Shown here: positions 49,380 through 58,113 of the stretch, one piece after another
Layout: each line of letters starts with the position of its first letter
How positions within the stretch are numbered: position 1 is the first letter of the stretch
NCBI RefSeq assembly: GCF_000503215.1
Contig: NZ_KI628539.1
Span: 248,001 to 312,000, forward strand
DNA from: Pseudomonas canadensis
Lineage (GTDB): Bacteria; Pseudomonadota; Gammaproteobacteria; Pseudomonadales; Pseudomonadaceae
Direction of reading: 5' to 3'
Length of the DNA: 64,000 nt
Program-made: the position numbers and the translations under genes
The notes under the pieces: generated by a model
What the model was told of the DNA's origin: nothing
The model's input: the letters and a program-made list of their open reading frames with translations, nothing else
The model's database searches: none

Positions 49380-50817
49380 GAATCAGAAAGCCATGCCGCA
49401 ACCGGAAATGCGCCGCATCCGTCGTATCCACTTCGTCGGTATCGGCGGCGTGGGCATGTGCGGTATTGCCGAAGTGTTGCTGAACCTGGGCTACCAGGTG
49501 TCCGGCTCCGACTTGAAAGAGTCGCCGGTCACCGATCGCCTGAAAACCTTCGGCGCGCAGATCTTCATCGGCCACCGCGCTGAGAACGCCTCCGAGGCTG
49601 ACGTGCTGGTGGTGTCCAGCGCCGTCAACACCTCCAACCCGGAAGTGGCCACTGCCCTTGAGCGCCGCATTCCCGTGGTGCCACGCGCCGAGATGCTGGC
49701 TGAGCTGATGCGTTATCGCCACGGCATCGCCGTCGCCGGTACTCACGGCAAAACCACCACCACCAGCCTGATCGCCTCGGTGTTCGCGGCCGGTGGCCTG
49801 GACCCGACGTTCGTCATCGGTGGCCGCCTGAATGCAGCCGGCACCAATGCACAATTGGGCACCAGCCGTTACCTGATCGCCGAAGCCGATGAAAGTGACG
49901 CGAGCTTCCTGCACCTGCAACCGCTGGTCGCTGTCGTCACCAACATCGACGAAGATCACATGGCGACCTACGACGGTGACTTCAACAAGTTGAAGAAAAC
50001 CTTCGTCGATTTCCTGCATAACCTGCCGTTCTACGGCCTGGCCGTGGTGTGCCTGGACGATCCGGTGGTGCGTGAAATCCTGCCATTGGTCAAACGTCCG
50101 ACCGTGACCTACGGCTTCAGCGAAGACGCCGACGTGCGCGCCATCAATGTGCGACAGGAAGGCATGCAAACCTTCTTCACCGTGCTGCGTCCGGAGCGCG
50201 AGCCGCTGGATGTCTCGGTGAACATGCCAGGCAACCACAACGTCCTCAATTCCTTGGCGACTATTTGCATCGCCACCGACGAAGGCGTCAGTGATGAGGC
50301 CATCGTCGAAGGCCTGTCGCGCTTTGCCGGCGTGGGCCGTCGCTTCCAGGTCTACGGCCAGTTGCCGGTAGAAGGCGGTGACGTGATGCTGGTGGACGAC
50401 TACGGTCATCACCCGACCGAAGTTGCCGCCGTGATCAAGGCCGTGCGCGGTGGCTGGCCGGAGCGCCGTCTGGTGATGGTGTACCAGCCACACCGCTATA
50501 GCCGTACCCGCGACCTGTACGACGATTTCGTCAATGTATTGGCCGATGCCAACGTGCTGTTGCTGATGGAGGTGTACCCGGCCGGTGAAGAACCGATCCC
50601 TGGCGCCGACAGCCGCAAGCTGTGCAACAGCATCCGTCAGCGTGGCCAGTTGGACCCGATCTACATCGAGCGTGGTGTAGACCTGGCGCCGATCGTCAAG
50701 CCGCTGCTGCGGGCCGGTGACATTTTGCTGTGCCAGGGTGCCGGTGACATTGGTGGCCTTGCCCCTAAATTACTGGCGAGCCCGCTGTTTGCCGCCGCGA
50801 AGGGGAAGTCGAAATGA
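49372..50817 (+). CDS. murC: UDP-MurNAc:L-alanine ligase
   Basis: A 481-residue Mur ligase, first of the peptide-adding series. RRIHFVGIGGVGMCGIAEVLL is the N-terminal nucleotide domain, AVAGTHGKTTTTSLIA the P-loop, and VDDYGHHPTEVAAVIKAVR and YQPHRYSRTRDLYDDF are in the C-terminal part. GGAGGTG precedes ATG 49372. Overlaps murG and ddlB. Confidence 0.96.
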   Translation: MVENQKAMPQPEMRRIRRIHFVGIGGVGMCGIAEVLLNLGYQVSGSDLKESPVTDRLKTFGAQIFIGHRAENASEADVLVVSSAVNTSNPEVATALERRIPVVPRAEMLAELMRYRHGIAVAGTHGKTTTTSLIASVFAAGGLDPTFVIGGRLNAAGTNAQLGTSRYLIAEADESDASFLHLQPLVAVVTNIDEDHMATYDGDFNKLKKTFVDFLHNLPFYGLAVVCLDDPVVREILPLVKRPTVTYGFSEDADVRAINVRQEGMQTFFTVLRPEREPLDVSVNMPGNHNVLNSLATICIATDEGVSDEAIVEGLSRFAGVGRRFQVYGQLPVEGGDVMLVDDYGHHPTEVAAVIKAVRGGWPERRLVMVYQPHRYSRTRDLYDDFVNVLADANVLLLMEVYPAGEEPIPGADSRKLCNSIRQRGQLDPIYIERGVDLAPIVKPLLRAGDILLCQGAGDIGGLAPKLLASPLFAAAKGKSK

Positions 50818-51770
50818 TCAACGACTACGGCTCCCTGTTTTCCACAATCGCACCCGCTGACTTCGGTCGCGTGGCGGTGTTGTTCGGCGGCAAAAGCGCT
50901 GAACGTGAAGTGTCGCTCAAGTCCGGCAACGCTGTGCTCGAAGCCCTGCAAAGCGCCGGCGTGAACGCCTTCGGCATCGACGTGGGCGATGACTTCCTCG
51001 CTCGCCTTCTGGCCGAGAAGATCGATCACGCCTTCATCATCCTCCACGGCCGTGGCGGTGAAGACGGCAGCATGCAAGGCCTGTTGGAGTGCGCCGGCAT
51101 CCCTTACACCGGCAGCGGCATCCTTGCCTCCGCGCTGGCGATGGACAAGTTGCGCACCAAGCAGGTGTGGCACAGCCTGGGCATTCCAACCCCGCGTCAC
51201 AGCGTTCTGTGCAGCGAAGACGATTGTATTTCTGCAGCCAAGGAACTGGGCCTGCCTTTGATCGTCAAACCTGCCCATGAAGGCTCCAGTATCGGCATGG
51301 CTAAAGTGAACTCGGCCGCCGAATTGATCGACGCATGGAAAGCGGCAAGTACCTACGATTCGCAAGTGTTGGTGGAACAGTGGATTTCCGGTCCCGAGTA
51401 CACCATCGCCACCCTGCGTGGTCAGGTTTTGCCGCCTATCGCATTGGGCACGCCCCACACCTTTTACGACTACGACGCCAAGTACCTGGCTTCCGATACC
51501 CAGTACCGGATCCCGTGCGGCCTTGACGCAAGCAAAGAACAGGAATTGATGGACCTCACGGCGAAAGCCTGTGAGGCGCTGGGTATCGCCGGCTGGGCGC
51601 GCGCAGACGTGATGCAGGATGACCAAGGGAATTTCTGGTTCCTGGAAGTCAACACCGCACCGGGCATGACCGACCACAGCCTGGTACCTATGGCAGCCCG
51701 TGCGGCCGGTTTGGACTTCCAGCAGTTAGTGCTGGCGATCCTGGCCGACAGCATTGAGCCAAGAGGCTAA
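50814..51770 (+). CDS. ddlB: D-alanine--D-alanine ligase
   Basis: A 318-residue ATP-grasp enzyme. VAVLFGGKSAEREVSLKSGNAV, HGRGGEDGSMQGLLE, VKPAHEGSSIGMAKV and VNTAPGMTDHSLVPMAARA are Ddl landmarks. It supplies the D-Ala-D-Ala used by MurF. Its start overlaps the murC stop (ATGA). Assigned DdlB by its dcw position. Confidence 0.95.
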   Translation: MINDYGSLFSTIAPADFGRVAVLFGGKSAEREVSLKSGNAVLEALQSAGVNAFGIDVGDDFLARLLAEKIDHAFIILHGRGGEDGSMQGLLECAGIPYTGSGILASALAMDKLRTKQVWHSLGIPTPRHSVLCSEDDCISAAKELGLPLIVKPAHEGSSIGMAKVNSAAELIDAWKAASTYDSQVLVEQWISGPEYTIATLRGQVLPPIALGTPHTFYDYDAKYLASDTQYRIPCGLDASKEQELMDLTAKACEALGIAGWARADVMQDDQGNFWFLEVNTAPGMTDHSLVPMAARAAGLDFQQLVLAILADSIEPRG

Positions 51771-51774
51771 GGAC

Positions 51775-52644
51775 ATGAAAGGCGCATCGCTTCGTCATCA
51801 GCCCCCACAAGCACCGAGCCGCAAGCCGGTGCCACGGGGTGCCAGCCGAATGGTGGCTAAAGAGCCGATGTCGGCGCGCCTGCCGAAAGCCAACTTTGGT
51901 TTCCTCAAGGCGCTGTTCTGGCCGGTGTTGCTGGTGGTGCTGGGCTTCGGAACCTACGAAGGCGCGCAGCGTCTGTTGCCGTATGCCGACCGGCCGATCA
52001 CCAAGATCAGCGTGCAGGGCGACTTGAGCTACATCAGCCAGCAAGCGGTACAGCAGCGCATTGGCCCGTACCTGGCGGCGAGCTTCTTTACCATCGACCT
52101 GGCCGGTATGCGCGCGGAGCTGGAACAGATGCCGTGGATCGCCCACGCCGAAGTCCGCCGCGTATGGCCGGACCAAGTGACGATCCGTCTGGAAGAACAA
52201 CTGCCCGTGGCCCGTTGGGGCGACGAAGCGCTGTTGAACAACCAGGGCCAGGCGTTCACCCCGCGTGAGCTGGCGAACTACGAGCACCTGCCGCAGCTGT
52301 TCGGGCCGCAGCGGGCGCAGCAACAAGTGATGCAGCAGTACCAGGCCTTGAGCCAGATGCTGCGGCCAATGGGCTTCTCCATTGCACGCCTGGAACTGCG
52401 TGAACGGGGTAGCTGGTTTTTGACGACCGGGGCAGGCAGTTCCGGCCCGGGCATCCAGTTGTTGCTGGGACGCGACCGCTTGGTGGAAAAGATGCGCCGC
52501 TTCATTGCCATCTATGACAAGACCTTGAAAGAACAGATTACGAACATTGCGAGCGTCGACCTGCGTTACGCCAACGGCCTTGCCGTCGGCTGGCGTGAAC
52601 CGGCTGCGCCCACGGCAGCGCAACCCGCTGTCGCGAAGAATTAA
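51775..52644 (+). CDS. ftsQ: Cell division protein FtsQ
   Basis: A 289-residue bitopic membrane protein: basic cytoplasmic tail (RHQPPQAPSRKPVPRGASRM), one helix (LFWPVLLVVLGFGTYEGA), then a POTRA domain (ITKISVQGDLSYISQQAVQQRI...WIAHAEVRRVWPDQVTIRLEEQ) and a beta domain. It bridges early and late divisome proteins through FtsL-FtsB. AAGAGG lies upstream of ATG 51775. Confidence 0.94.
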   Translation: MKGASLRHQPPQAPSRKPVPRGASRMVAKEPMSARLPKANFGFLKALFWPVLLVVLGFGTYEGAQRLLPYADRPITKISVQGDLSYISQQAVQQRIGPYLAASFFTIDLAGMRAELEQMPWIAHAEVRRVWPDQVTIRLEEQLPVARWGDEALLNNQGQAFTPRELANYEHLPQLFGPQRAQQQVMQQYQALSQMLRPMGFSIARLELRERGSWFLTTGAGSSGPGIQLLLGRDRLVEKMRRFIAIYDKTLKEQITNIASVDLRYANGLAVGWREPAAPTAAQPAVAKN

Positions 52645-52659
52645 GAAGAGGCAGGACCC

Positions 52660-53922
52660 ATGGCAAACGTGCAAAGCGGCAAAATGATCGTCGGTCTCGA
52701 CATCGGCACCTCCAAAGTGGTGGCGCTGGTGGGCGAGGTCGGGGAAGACGGCGTCATCGAAATCGTCGGTATTGGCACGCATCCGTCCCGGGGCCTGAAG
52801 AAGGGCGTGGTGGTGAACATCGAGTCCACCGTGCAATCGATCCAGCGCGCCATCGAAGAAGCGCAGCTGATGGCCGGTTGCCGGATCCACTCGGCATTCG
52901 TTGGCGTGGCGGGCAACCATATCCGCAGCCTGAACTCCCACGGCATCGTGGCAATCCGCGACCGCGAAGTCAGCTCCGCCGACCTTGAGCGCGTACTTGA
53001 CGCTGCCCAGGCCGTGGCGATCCCGGCTGACCAGCGCGTGTTGCACACGCTGCCCCAGGACTACGTGATCGACAACCAGGAAGGCGTTCGTGAGCCGCTG
53101 GGCATGTCCGGCGTACGTCTGGAAGCCAAGGTCCACGTGGTGACCTGCGCCGTCAACGCCGCACAGAACATTGAAAAATGCGTGCGCCGCTGCGGCCTGG
53201 AAATCGACGACATCATTCTTGAGCAGTTGGCCTCGGCCTATTCGGTACTCACCGACGACGAGAAAGAGCTGGGCGTGTGCCTGGTCGACATCGGCGGCGG
53301 CACCACCGACATCGCGATCTTCACCGAGGGTGCGATCCGTCACACCGCCGTGATCCCGATTGCCGGCGACCAAGTGACCAACGACATCGCCATGGCGCTG
53401 CGTACACCGACTCAGTACGCCGAAGAAATCAAGATTCGCTACGCCTGCGCCCTGGCCAAACTGGCCGGTGCCGGCGAGACCATCAAGGTGCCGAGCGTGG
53501 GCGATCGTCCACCGCGCGAACTGTCGCGCCAGGCTCTGGCCGAAGTGGTCGAGCCACGCTACGACGAACTGTTCACCCTGATCCAGGCGGAACTGCGTCG
53601 CAGCGGCTACGAAGATTTGATCCCGGCCGGCATCGTGCTGACCGGTGGCACCTCGAAGATGGAAGGCGCGGTCGAACTGGCCGAGGAAATCTTCCACATG
53701 CCAGTCCGCCTGGGCGTGCCCCATGGCGTCAAAGGCTTGGGCGACGTAGTACGCAACCCGATTTATTCCACCGGTGTGGGCTTGCTGTTGTACGGGCTGC
53801 AAAAGCAGACCGACGGCATTTCCCTGTCGGGCCCGAGTAACCGTGACAGCTACCGCAGCGACGACGAGGCGAAAGCGCCGTTGTTCGAGCGTTTGCAGGC
53901 ATGGGTCAAAGGCAATTTTTAA
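52660..53922 (+). CDS. ftsA: Cell division protein FtsA
   Basis: A 420-residue actin-like ATPase that tethers FtsZ to the membrane. VGLDIGTSKVVALVGE is phosphate loop 1, LVDIGGGTTDIAIF loop 2, and IVLTGGTSKMEGAVELAE the adenosine motif. The C-terminal FERLQAWVKGNF is the amphipathic membrane-targeting helix. ftsZ follows after 65 bases. Confidence 0.97.
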   Translation: MANVQSGKMIVGLDIGTSKVVALVGEVGEDGVIEIVGIGTHPSRGLKKGVVVNIESTVQSIQRAIEEAQLMAGCRIHSAFVGVAGNHIRSLNSHGIVAIRDREVSSADLERVLDAAQAVAIPADQRVLHTLPQDYVIDNQEGVREPLGMSGVRLEAKVHVVTCAVNAAQNIEKCVRRCGLEIDDIILEQLASAYSVLTDDEKELGVCLVDIGGGTTDIAIFTEGAIRHTAVIPIAGDQVTNDIAMALRTPTQYAEEIKIRYACALAKLAGAGETIKVPSVGDRPPRELSRQALAEVVEPRYDELFTLIQAELRRSGYEDLIPAGIVLTGGTSKMEGAVELAEEIFHMPVRLGVPHGVKGLGDVVRNPIYSTGVGLLLYGLQKQTDGISLSGPSNRDSYRSDDEAKAPLFERLQAWVKGNF

Positions 53923-53987
53923 GATTTACCGCGACACCGTTGTAAGCAGTAGGCGAAAAAACTAGAGAAAACGAAAGGAGAGGGAAC

Positions 53988-55193
53988 ATGTTCGAACTCG
54001 TAGACAACATCCCCGCAAGCCCGGTTATCAAAGTAATCGGTGTCGGCGGTGGCGGCGGCAACGCTGTCAACCACATGGTCAAGAGCAACATTGAAGGCGT
54101 TGAATTCATCTGCGCCAACACTGATGCCCAGGCGCTGAAAAGCATCGGCGCGCGGACCATCCTGCAATTGGGCACAGCGGTGACCAAGGGCCTCGGCGCT
54201 GGCGCCAACCCGGAAGTCGGCCGTCAAGCCGCGCTGGAAGACCGCGAGCGTATTGCTGAAGTGCTGCAAGGCACCAACATGGTGTTCATCACCACCGGCA
54301 TGGGCGGCGGTACCGGTACCGGTGCTGCGCCGATCATTGCCGAAGTGGCCAAGGAAATGGGGATTCTGACGGTCGCTGTCGTGACCCGTCCGTTCCCGTT
54401 CGAAGGCCGCAAGCGCATGCAGATCGCCGACGAAGGTATCCGTCTGCTGTCTGAAAGCGTCGACTCGTTGATCACCATCCCCAACGAGAAACTGCTGACT
54501 ATCCTGGGCAAGGACGCAAGCCTGCTGTCCGCGTTCGCCAAGGCTGACGATGTACTGGCCGGTGCCGTTCGCGGTATCTCCGACATCATCAAGCGCCCAG
54601 GCATGATCAACGTCGACTTTGCCGACGTACGCACCGTGATGAGCGAAATGGGCATGGCGATGATGGGCACTGGCTGCGCCAGCGGTCCGAACCGTGCGCG
54701 TGAAGCCACCGAAGCGGCCATCCGCAACCCGTTGCTGGAAGACGTGAACCTGCAAGGTGCACGCGGCATCCTGGTGAACATCACCGCCGGTCCTGACCTG
54801 TCCCTGGGTGAGTACTCCGACGTGGGTAGCATCATCGAAGCCTTCGCTTCCGAGCACGCGATGGTCAAAGTCGGTACCGTGATCGATCCGGACATGCGCG
54901 ACGAGCTGCATGTAACCGTGGTTGCGACCGGCCTGGGTGCAAAAATCGAGAAGCCTGTGAAGGTCATCGACAACACCCTGCATAACAGCCAAGCCAGCCA
55001 CGCCAGCCAAGCGGCTGCCGCTCCAGCGCCTTCGCGCCAGGAACTGCCGTCGGTGAACTACCGTGATCTGGACCGTCCGACCGTGATGCGCAACCAGGCT
55101 CAGGCCGGTGCTGCGGCGTCCCGTAGCCCGAATCCGCAAGATGACCTGGACTACCTGGACATCCCGGCATTCTTGCGTCGTCAGGCCGATTAA
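53988..55193 (+). CDS. ftsZ: Cell division protein FtsZ
   Basis: A 401-residue tubulin-like GTPase that forms the Z ring. The GTP-binding GGGTGTG is at residues 106-112; the T7 loop is NVDFADVRTVMSEMG. A Gln/Ala/Ser-rich linker precedes the conserved C-terminal peptide DYLDIPAFLRRQAD that binds FtsA and ZipA. AAAGGAGAGG gives a very strong ribosome binding site, consistent with high expression. Confidence 0.98.
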   Translation: MFELVDNIPASPVIKVIGVGGGGGNAVNHMVKSNIEGVEFICANTDAQALKSIGARTILQLGTAVTKGLGAGANPEVGRQAALEDRERIAEVLQGTNMVFITTGMGGGTGTGAAPIIAEVAKEMGILTVAVVTRPFPFEGRKRMQIADEGIRLLSESVDSLITIPNEKLLTILGKDASLLSAFAKADDVLAGAVRGISDIIKRPGMINVDFADVRTVMSEMGMAMMGTGCASGPNRAREATEAAIRNPLLEDVNLQGARGILVNITAGPDLSLGEYSDVGSIIEAFASEHAMVKVGTVIDPDMRDELHVTVVATGLGAKIEKPVKVIDNTLHNSQASHASQAAAAPAPSRQELPSVNYRDLDRPTVMRNQAQAGAAASRSPNPQDDLDYLDIPAFLRRQAD

Positions 55194-55244
55194 TGGAATG
55201 TATCAGGGCTATGAAGGTGATTGGTGTTCAGCAAAGGTCTGGTC

Positions 55245-55253
55245 TGCTATTAT
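55245..55253 (+). promoter_or_regulatory. Possible extended -10 promoter of lpxC
   Basis: TG-C-TATTAT is an extended -10 motif 53 bases before the lpxC ATG, in the 112-bp ftsZ-lpxC gap. No good -35, as common for extended -10 promoters. Confidence 0.45.
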
Positions 55254-55305
55254 CGCCAGCCTTTGTTGATACCAGTTCGCAATTTGCGCTCAAGCGGTCC
55301 AAGCC

Positions 55306-56217
55306 ATGATTAAACAACGCACCCTGAAGAATATTATCCGTGCCACAGGTGTAGGTCTGCACTCCGGGGAGAAGGTATACCTGACCCTCAAACCTGCACC
55401 TGTCGACACCGGCATCGTGTTTGTTCGTGCCGACCTGGACCCTGTGGTGCAGATTCCTGCTCGCGCGGAAAACGTTGGCGAAACCACGATGTCGACCACA
55501 TTGGTCAACGGTGACGTCAAAGTGGATACGGTGGAGCACTTGCTCTCGGCCATGGCTGGCCTGGGCATCGATAACGCCTACGTCGAGCTCTCCGCGTCCG
55601 AAGTCCCGATCATGGATGGCAGCGCTGGACCCTTCGTATTCTTGATTCAATCTGCCGGCCTGGAAGAACAGGACGCAGCCAAGAAGTTCATTCGCATTCT
55701 GCGGGAAGTGACAGTAGAAGACGGCGACAAGCGCGCCACCTTCGTCCCGTTCGAAGGTTTTAAAGTGAGCTTTGAGATCGATTTCGATCACCCGGTATTC
55801 CGTGACCGCACCCAAAGTGCAAGCGTGGATTTTTCCAGCACTTCGTTCGTAAAAGAAGTCAGCCGCGCCCGTACCTTTGGTTTCATGAGTGACATCGAGT
55901 ACCTGCGCAAGCACAACCTCGCACTCGGCGGCAGCGTTGAAAACGCCATTGTGGTCGACGCGGATGGTGTACTGAACGAAGACGGCCTTCGCTACGAAGA
56001 CGAATTCGTGAAGCACAAGATCCTCGATGCAATCGGTGACCTCTACCTGCTGGGCAATAGCCTGATAGGCGAGTTCAAAGGCTTCAAGTCGGGCCACGCC
56101 CTTAACAACCAGCTGCTGCGCAAGTTGATTGAGCAGACAGACGCTTGGGAAGTCGTGACCTTCGAAGATGCCAGCACCGCACCGATCTCTTACATGCGTC
56201 CCGTTGCGGCGGTGTAA
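55306..56217 (+). CDS. lpxC: UDP-3-O-acyl-GlcNAc deacetylase LpxC
   Basis: A 303-residue zinc deacetylase, the committed step of lipid A synthesis. Zinc ligands are His78 (TVEHLLSAMAGLGIDNAYVE), His237 and Asp241 (FVKHKILDAIGD), matching the E. coli positions with a one-residue shift. SGLH-like VGLHSGEKVYLTLKPAP is at the N-terminus. A terminator follows. Last gene of the dcw-linked cluster; secA does not follow here. Confidence 0.97.
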   Translation: MIKQRTLKNIIRATGVGLHSGEKVYLTLKPAPVDTGIVFVRADLDPVVQIPARAENVGETTMSTTLVNGDVKVDTVEHLLSAMAGLGIDNAYVELSASEVPIMDGSAGPFVFLIQSAGLEEQDAAKKFIRILREVTVEDGDKRATFVPFEGFKVSFEIDFDHPVFRDRTQSASVDFSSTSFVKEVSRARTFGFMSDIEYLRKHNLALGGSVENAIVVDADGVLNEDGLRYEDEFVKHKILDAIGDLYLLGNSLIGEFKGFKSGHALNNQLLRKLIEQTDAWEVVTFEDASTAPISYMRPVAAV

Positions 56218-56243
56218 GTAACAACTCTCTTTCTTTAGTTTTG

Positions 56244-56271
56244 AAAGGCCGCCTTCGGGTGGCCTTTTTTT
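56244..56271 (+). terminator. Rho-independent terminator after lpxC
   Basis: AAAGGCC-GCC / GGT-GGCC stem with a TTCG loop followed by TTTTTTT. Confidence 0.9.
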
Positions 56272-56312
56272 ATGCCTGAATTTTAGGGGGCTTAGTGGCG
56301 ATCGGGCCTATT

Positions 56313-56520
56313 GTGGTGAGCGGGCTTGCTGTGGTGAGCGGGCTTGCCCCGCGCTGGGCTGCGGAGCTGCCCCAGTACTGCCAGCGCGGTTCAGCCTGAA
56401 GAAGCGCGGCGTCTGTTTTTAGGGCCGCTTCGCGCCCCAGCGCGGGGCAAGCCCGCTCACCACAACAGGCCCGCTCACCACACCAAGCCTGTTCACAACA
56501 GTAAGCCCGCTCACCGCAGA
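56313..56520. repeat. REPIN with tandem 18-bp expansion at its edges
   Basis: A REPIN of the type seen after murA (core GAGCGGGCTTGCCCCGC, spacer containing AGGGCCGCTTCG). Its outer left edge carries two tandem 18-bp units (56313-56330, 56331-56348) and its right edge four (56449-56466, 56467-56484, 56485-56502, 56503-56520), the third diverged. Flanked by lpxC and the convergent diguanylate cyclase gene. Confidence 0.85.
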
Positions 56521-56533
56521 AACGCCGTGTTCA

Positions 56534-58027
56534 TTAAAGGACCGAAGCATCCACGATACGGTTGCGCCCGGTGTGCTTGGCTTCATAGAGCGCCTGATCC
56601 GCACTTAGCAACAACGCCTCCAGCGACTGACGGCTACGCTTGTCCCAAGTACTCATGCCAATGCTCACCGTAATCGGCTGGTCATCGCCTGACACCTTGG
56701 GCAAGTACTCGATGGCGCTGCGGATGTGCTCGGCGATCACCCAAGCGCCCTTGGCGTCGGTCACCGGCAACACCACCGCGAACTCTTCGCCGCCATAACG
56801 TGCGGCCAGGTCGGCCGGTCGGCGGATGTTGCTGCCGATCACTTGGGCCACGCTGCGCAACGCGTCGTCGCCGCCGTGATGGCCGTGGCGGTCGTTGAAG
56901 GCCTTGAAGTGGTCCACGTCAATCATCAGCACCGTTAGCGGCTCGGTGGAGCGCTGAGCGCGGTCCCACTCAAGGCGCAGGCGCTCATCCAGAACGCGCC
57001 GGTTGGCCAGGCCGGTCAACGCATCGGTGGCTGCCAGTTCTGACAGTACTCGTTCAGCGCGACGCCGCCGTCGCAGTTCCCGGCGTAGCAACCAGGTCAG
57101 CCACAACAAGCCGGCGCAGAGCACCCCGGTGGCACCACTGGTCAGCAGTGCCGCGCGTCTCCAGGGCGCGAATACGTCCTCGCTGGACAACGCTACCACC
57201 ACGATCAGCGGCAGGGCACCGACATTGGTAAAGGTATACAGGCGCTCTTTACCACTGATGGCAGAGATCGCCTGAAAGCTGCCGCTTCCGTCGCGCAGTA
57301 TTCGCTTGAAGTTAGGCCGGTCACTCAGGTCCTTGTCGATCATGTCGCGTTCGAGCAGCGGCTGCTGCGCCAGGAGAATGCCGTTGTTGTTCAGCAGGTT
57401 GACGCTGCTGCCGTTGCCGATGGTCAGGGTGTTGAAGAGCTGGTCGAAATACGCCAGGCGCATGGTCGCGACCGCTACGCCGACAAACTCCCCCTTGGGG
57501 CCCGACACACGTCGACTGAATGCCATGCGCCAGACCTGGTCGCAGTCGCAATGGATCTTGAAGGGGCGACTGATAAACAGGCCGGCGTTGGCGTCCTTGG
57601 CATGCACCTGGAAATAATCGCGGTTGGCAAAATTACGTGGCGTGGGCCGCAGTGTGGAGGAGTCGGCGATAACCTTGCCGTCGGCATCCAGCAGCAAGAC
57701 CTCACCTTTGAAAGGCGCCGCCGTGGATAAATCAAACTGCACCAAGTGCTGGATATTGGCGGCAACCTGGGACAGGTCTTCACGTTGCGTGGCCGTAATC
57801 AGCCCGTTGAGCGCCAGGTCATACAGCTCGACGTTACGCAGCACGTCGGCGTTGATCAATTGGGCGATGTTGGTGGTAGATCGCTTGGCCGCCTCCAGCG
57901 TGCTGGCGTGTTCGCGAATCAACAGCACCGCGACAATGATTACAATCAGGGCAACGCTGAGCCCGCTGCCCAGCATCAGTAACAACTCAGGATGTGCGGG
58001 TGAGGTACGAACAGGGCGTGGACTCAT
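56534..58027 (-). CDS. Membrane diguanylate cyclase with extracytoplasmic Cache-like sensor
   Basis: A 497-residue protein: TM1 near residues 16-38, a periplasmic Cache-like domain (KGEVLLLDADGKVIADSS, NRDYFQVHA, GNGSSVNLLNNNG), TM2 near 290-312, and a GGDEF domain. The active site is GGEEF (412-416), and the inhibitory RxxD site is RPAD (403-406) exactly five residues before it, so product inhibition by c-di-GMP is expected. It makes c-di-GMP from GTP. Ligand unknown; monocistronic. Confidence 0.93.
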   Translation of the reverse strand: MSPRPVRTSPAHPELLLMLGSGLSVALIVIIVAVLLIREHASTLEAAKRSTTNIAQLINADVLRNVELYDLALNGLITATQREDLSQVAANIQHLVQFDLSTAAPFKGEVLLLDADGKVIADSSTLRPTPRNFANRDYFQVHAKDANAGLFISRPFKIHCDCDQVWRMAFSRRVSGPKGEFVGVAVATMRLAYFDQLFNTLTIGNGSSVNLLNNNGILLAQQPLLERDMIDKDLSDRPNFKRILRDGSGSFQAISAISGKERLYTFTNVGALPLIVVVALSSEDVFAPWRRAALLTSGATGVLCAGLLWLTWLLRRELRRRRRAERVLSELAATDALTGLANRRVLDERLRLEWDRAQRSTEPLTVLMIDVDHFKAFNDRHGHHGGDDALRSVAQVIGSNIRRPADLAARYGGEEFAVVLPVTDAKGAWVIAEHIRSAIEYLPKVSGDDQPITVSIGMSTWDKRSRQSLEALLLSADQALYEAKHTGRNRIVDASVL

Positions 58028-58113
58028 CGGGCAGACTTCAGCGGTGAGGATGCTGGCAGTTTAGTTCTACCCGATGAAAATTAAATACGTGGTTAAAAAG
58101 AAAAAGACGTCTT

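Noticed and set aside
51688..53802. 704-codon minus-strand open frame opposite ftsQ and ftsA
   Set aside because: It is antisense to two clear essential genes, has low-complexity His/Gln/Gly-rich composition and no ribosome binding site; typical of high-GC shadow frames.
56449..56520. Possible CRISPR-like array
   Set aside because: The 18-bp units are contiguous tandem repeats with no unique spacers and no cas genes nearby.
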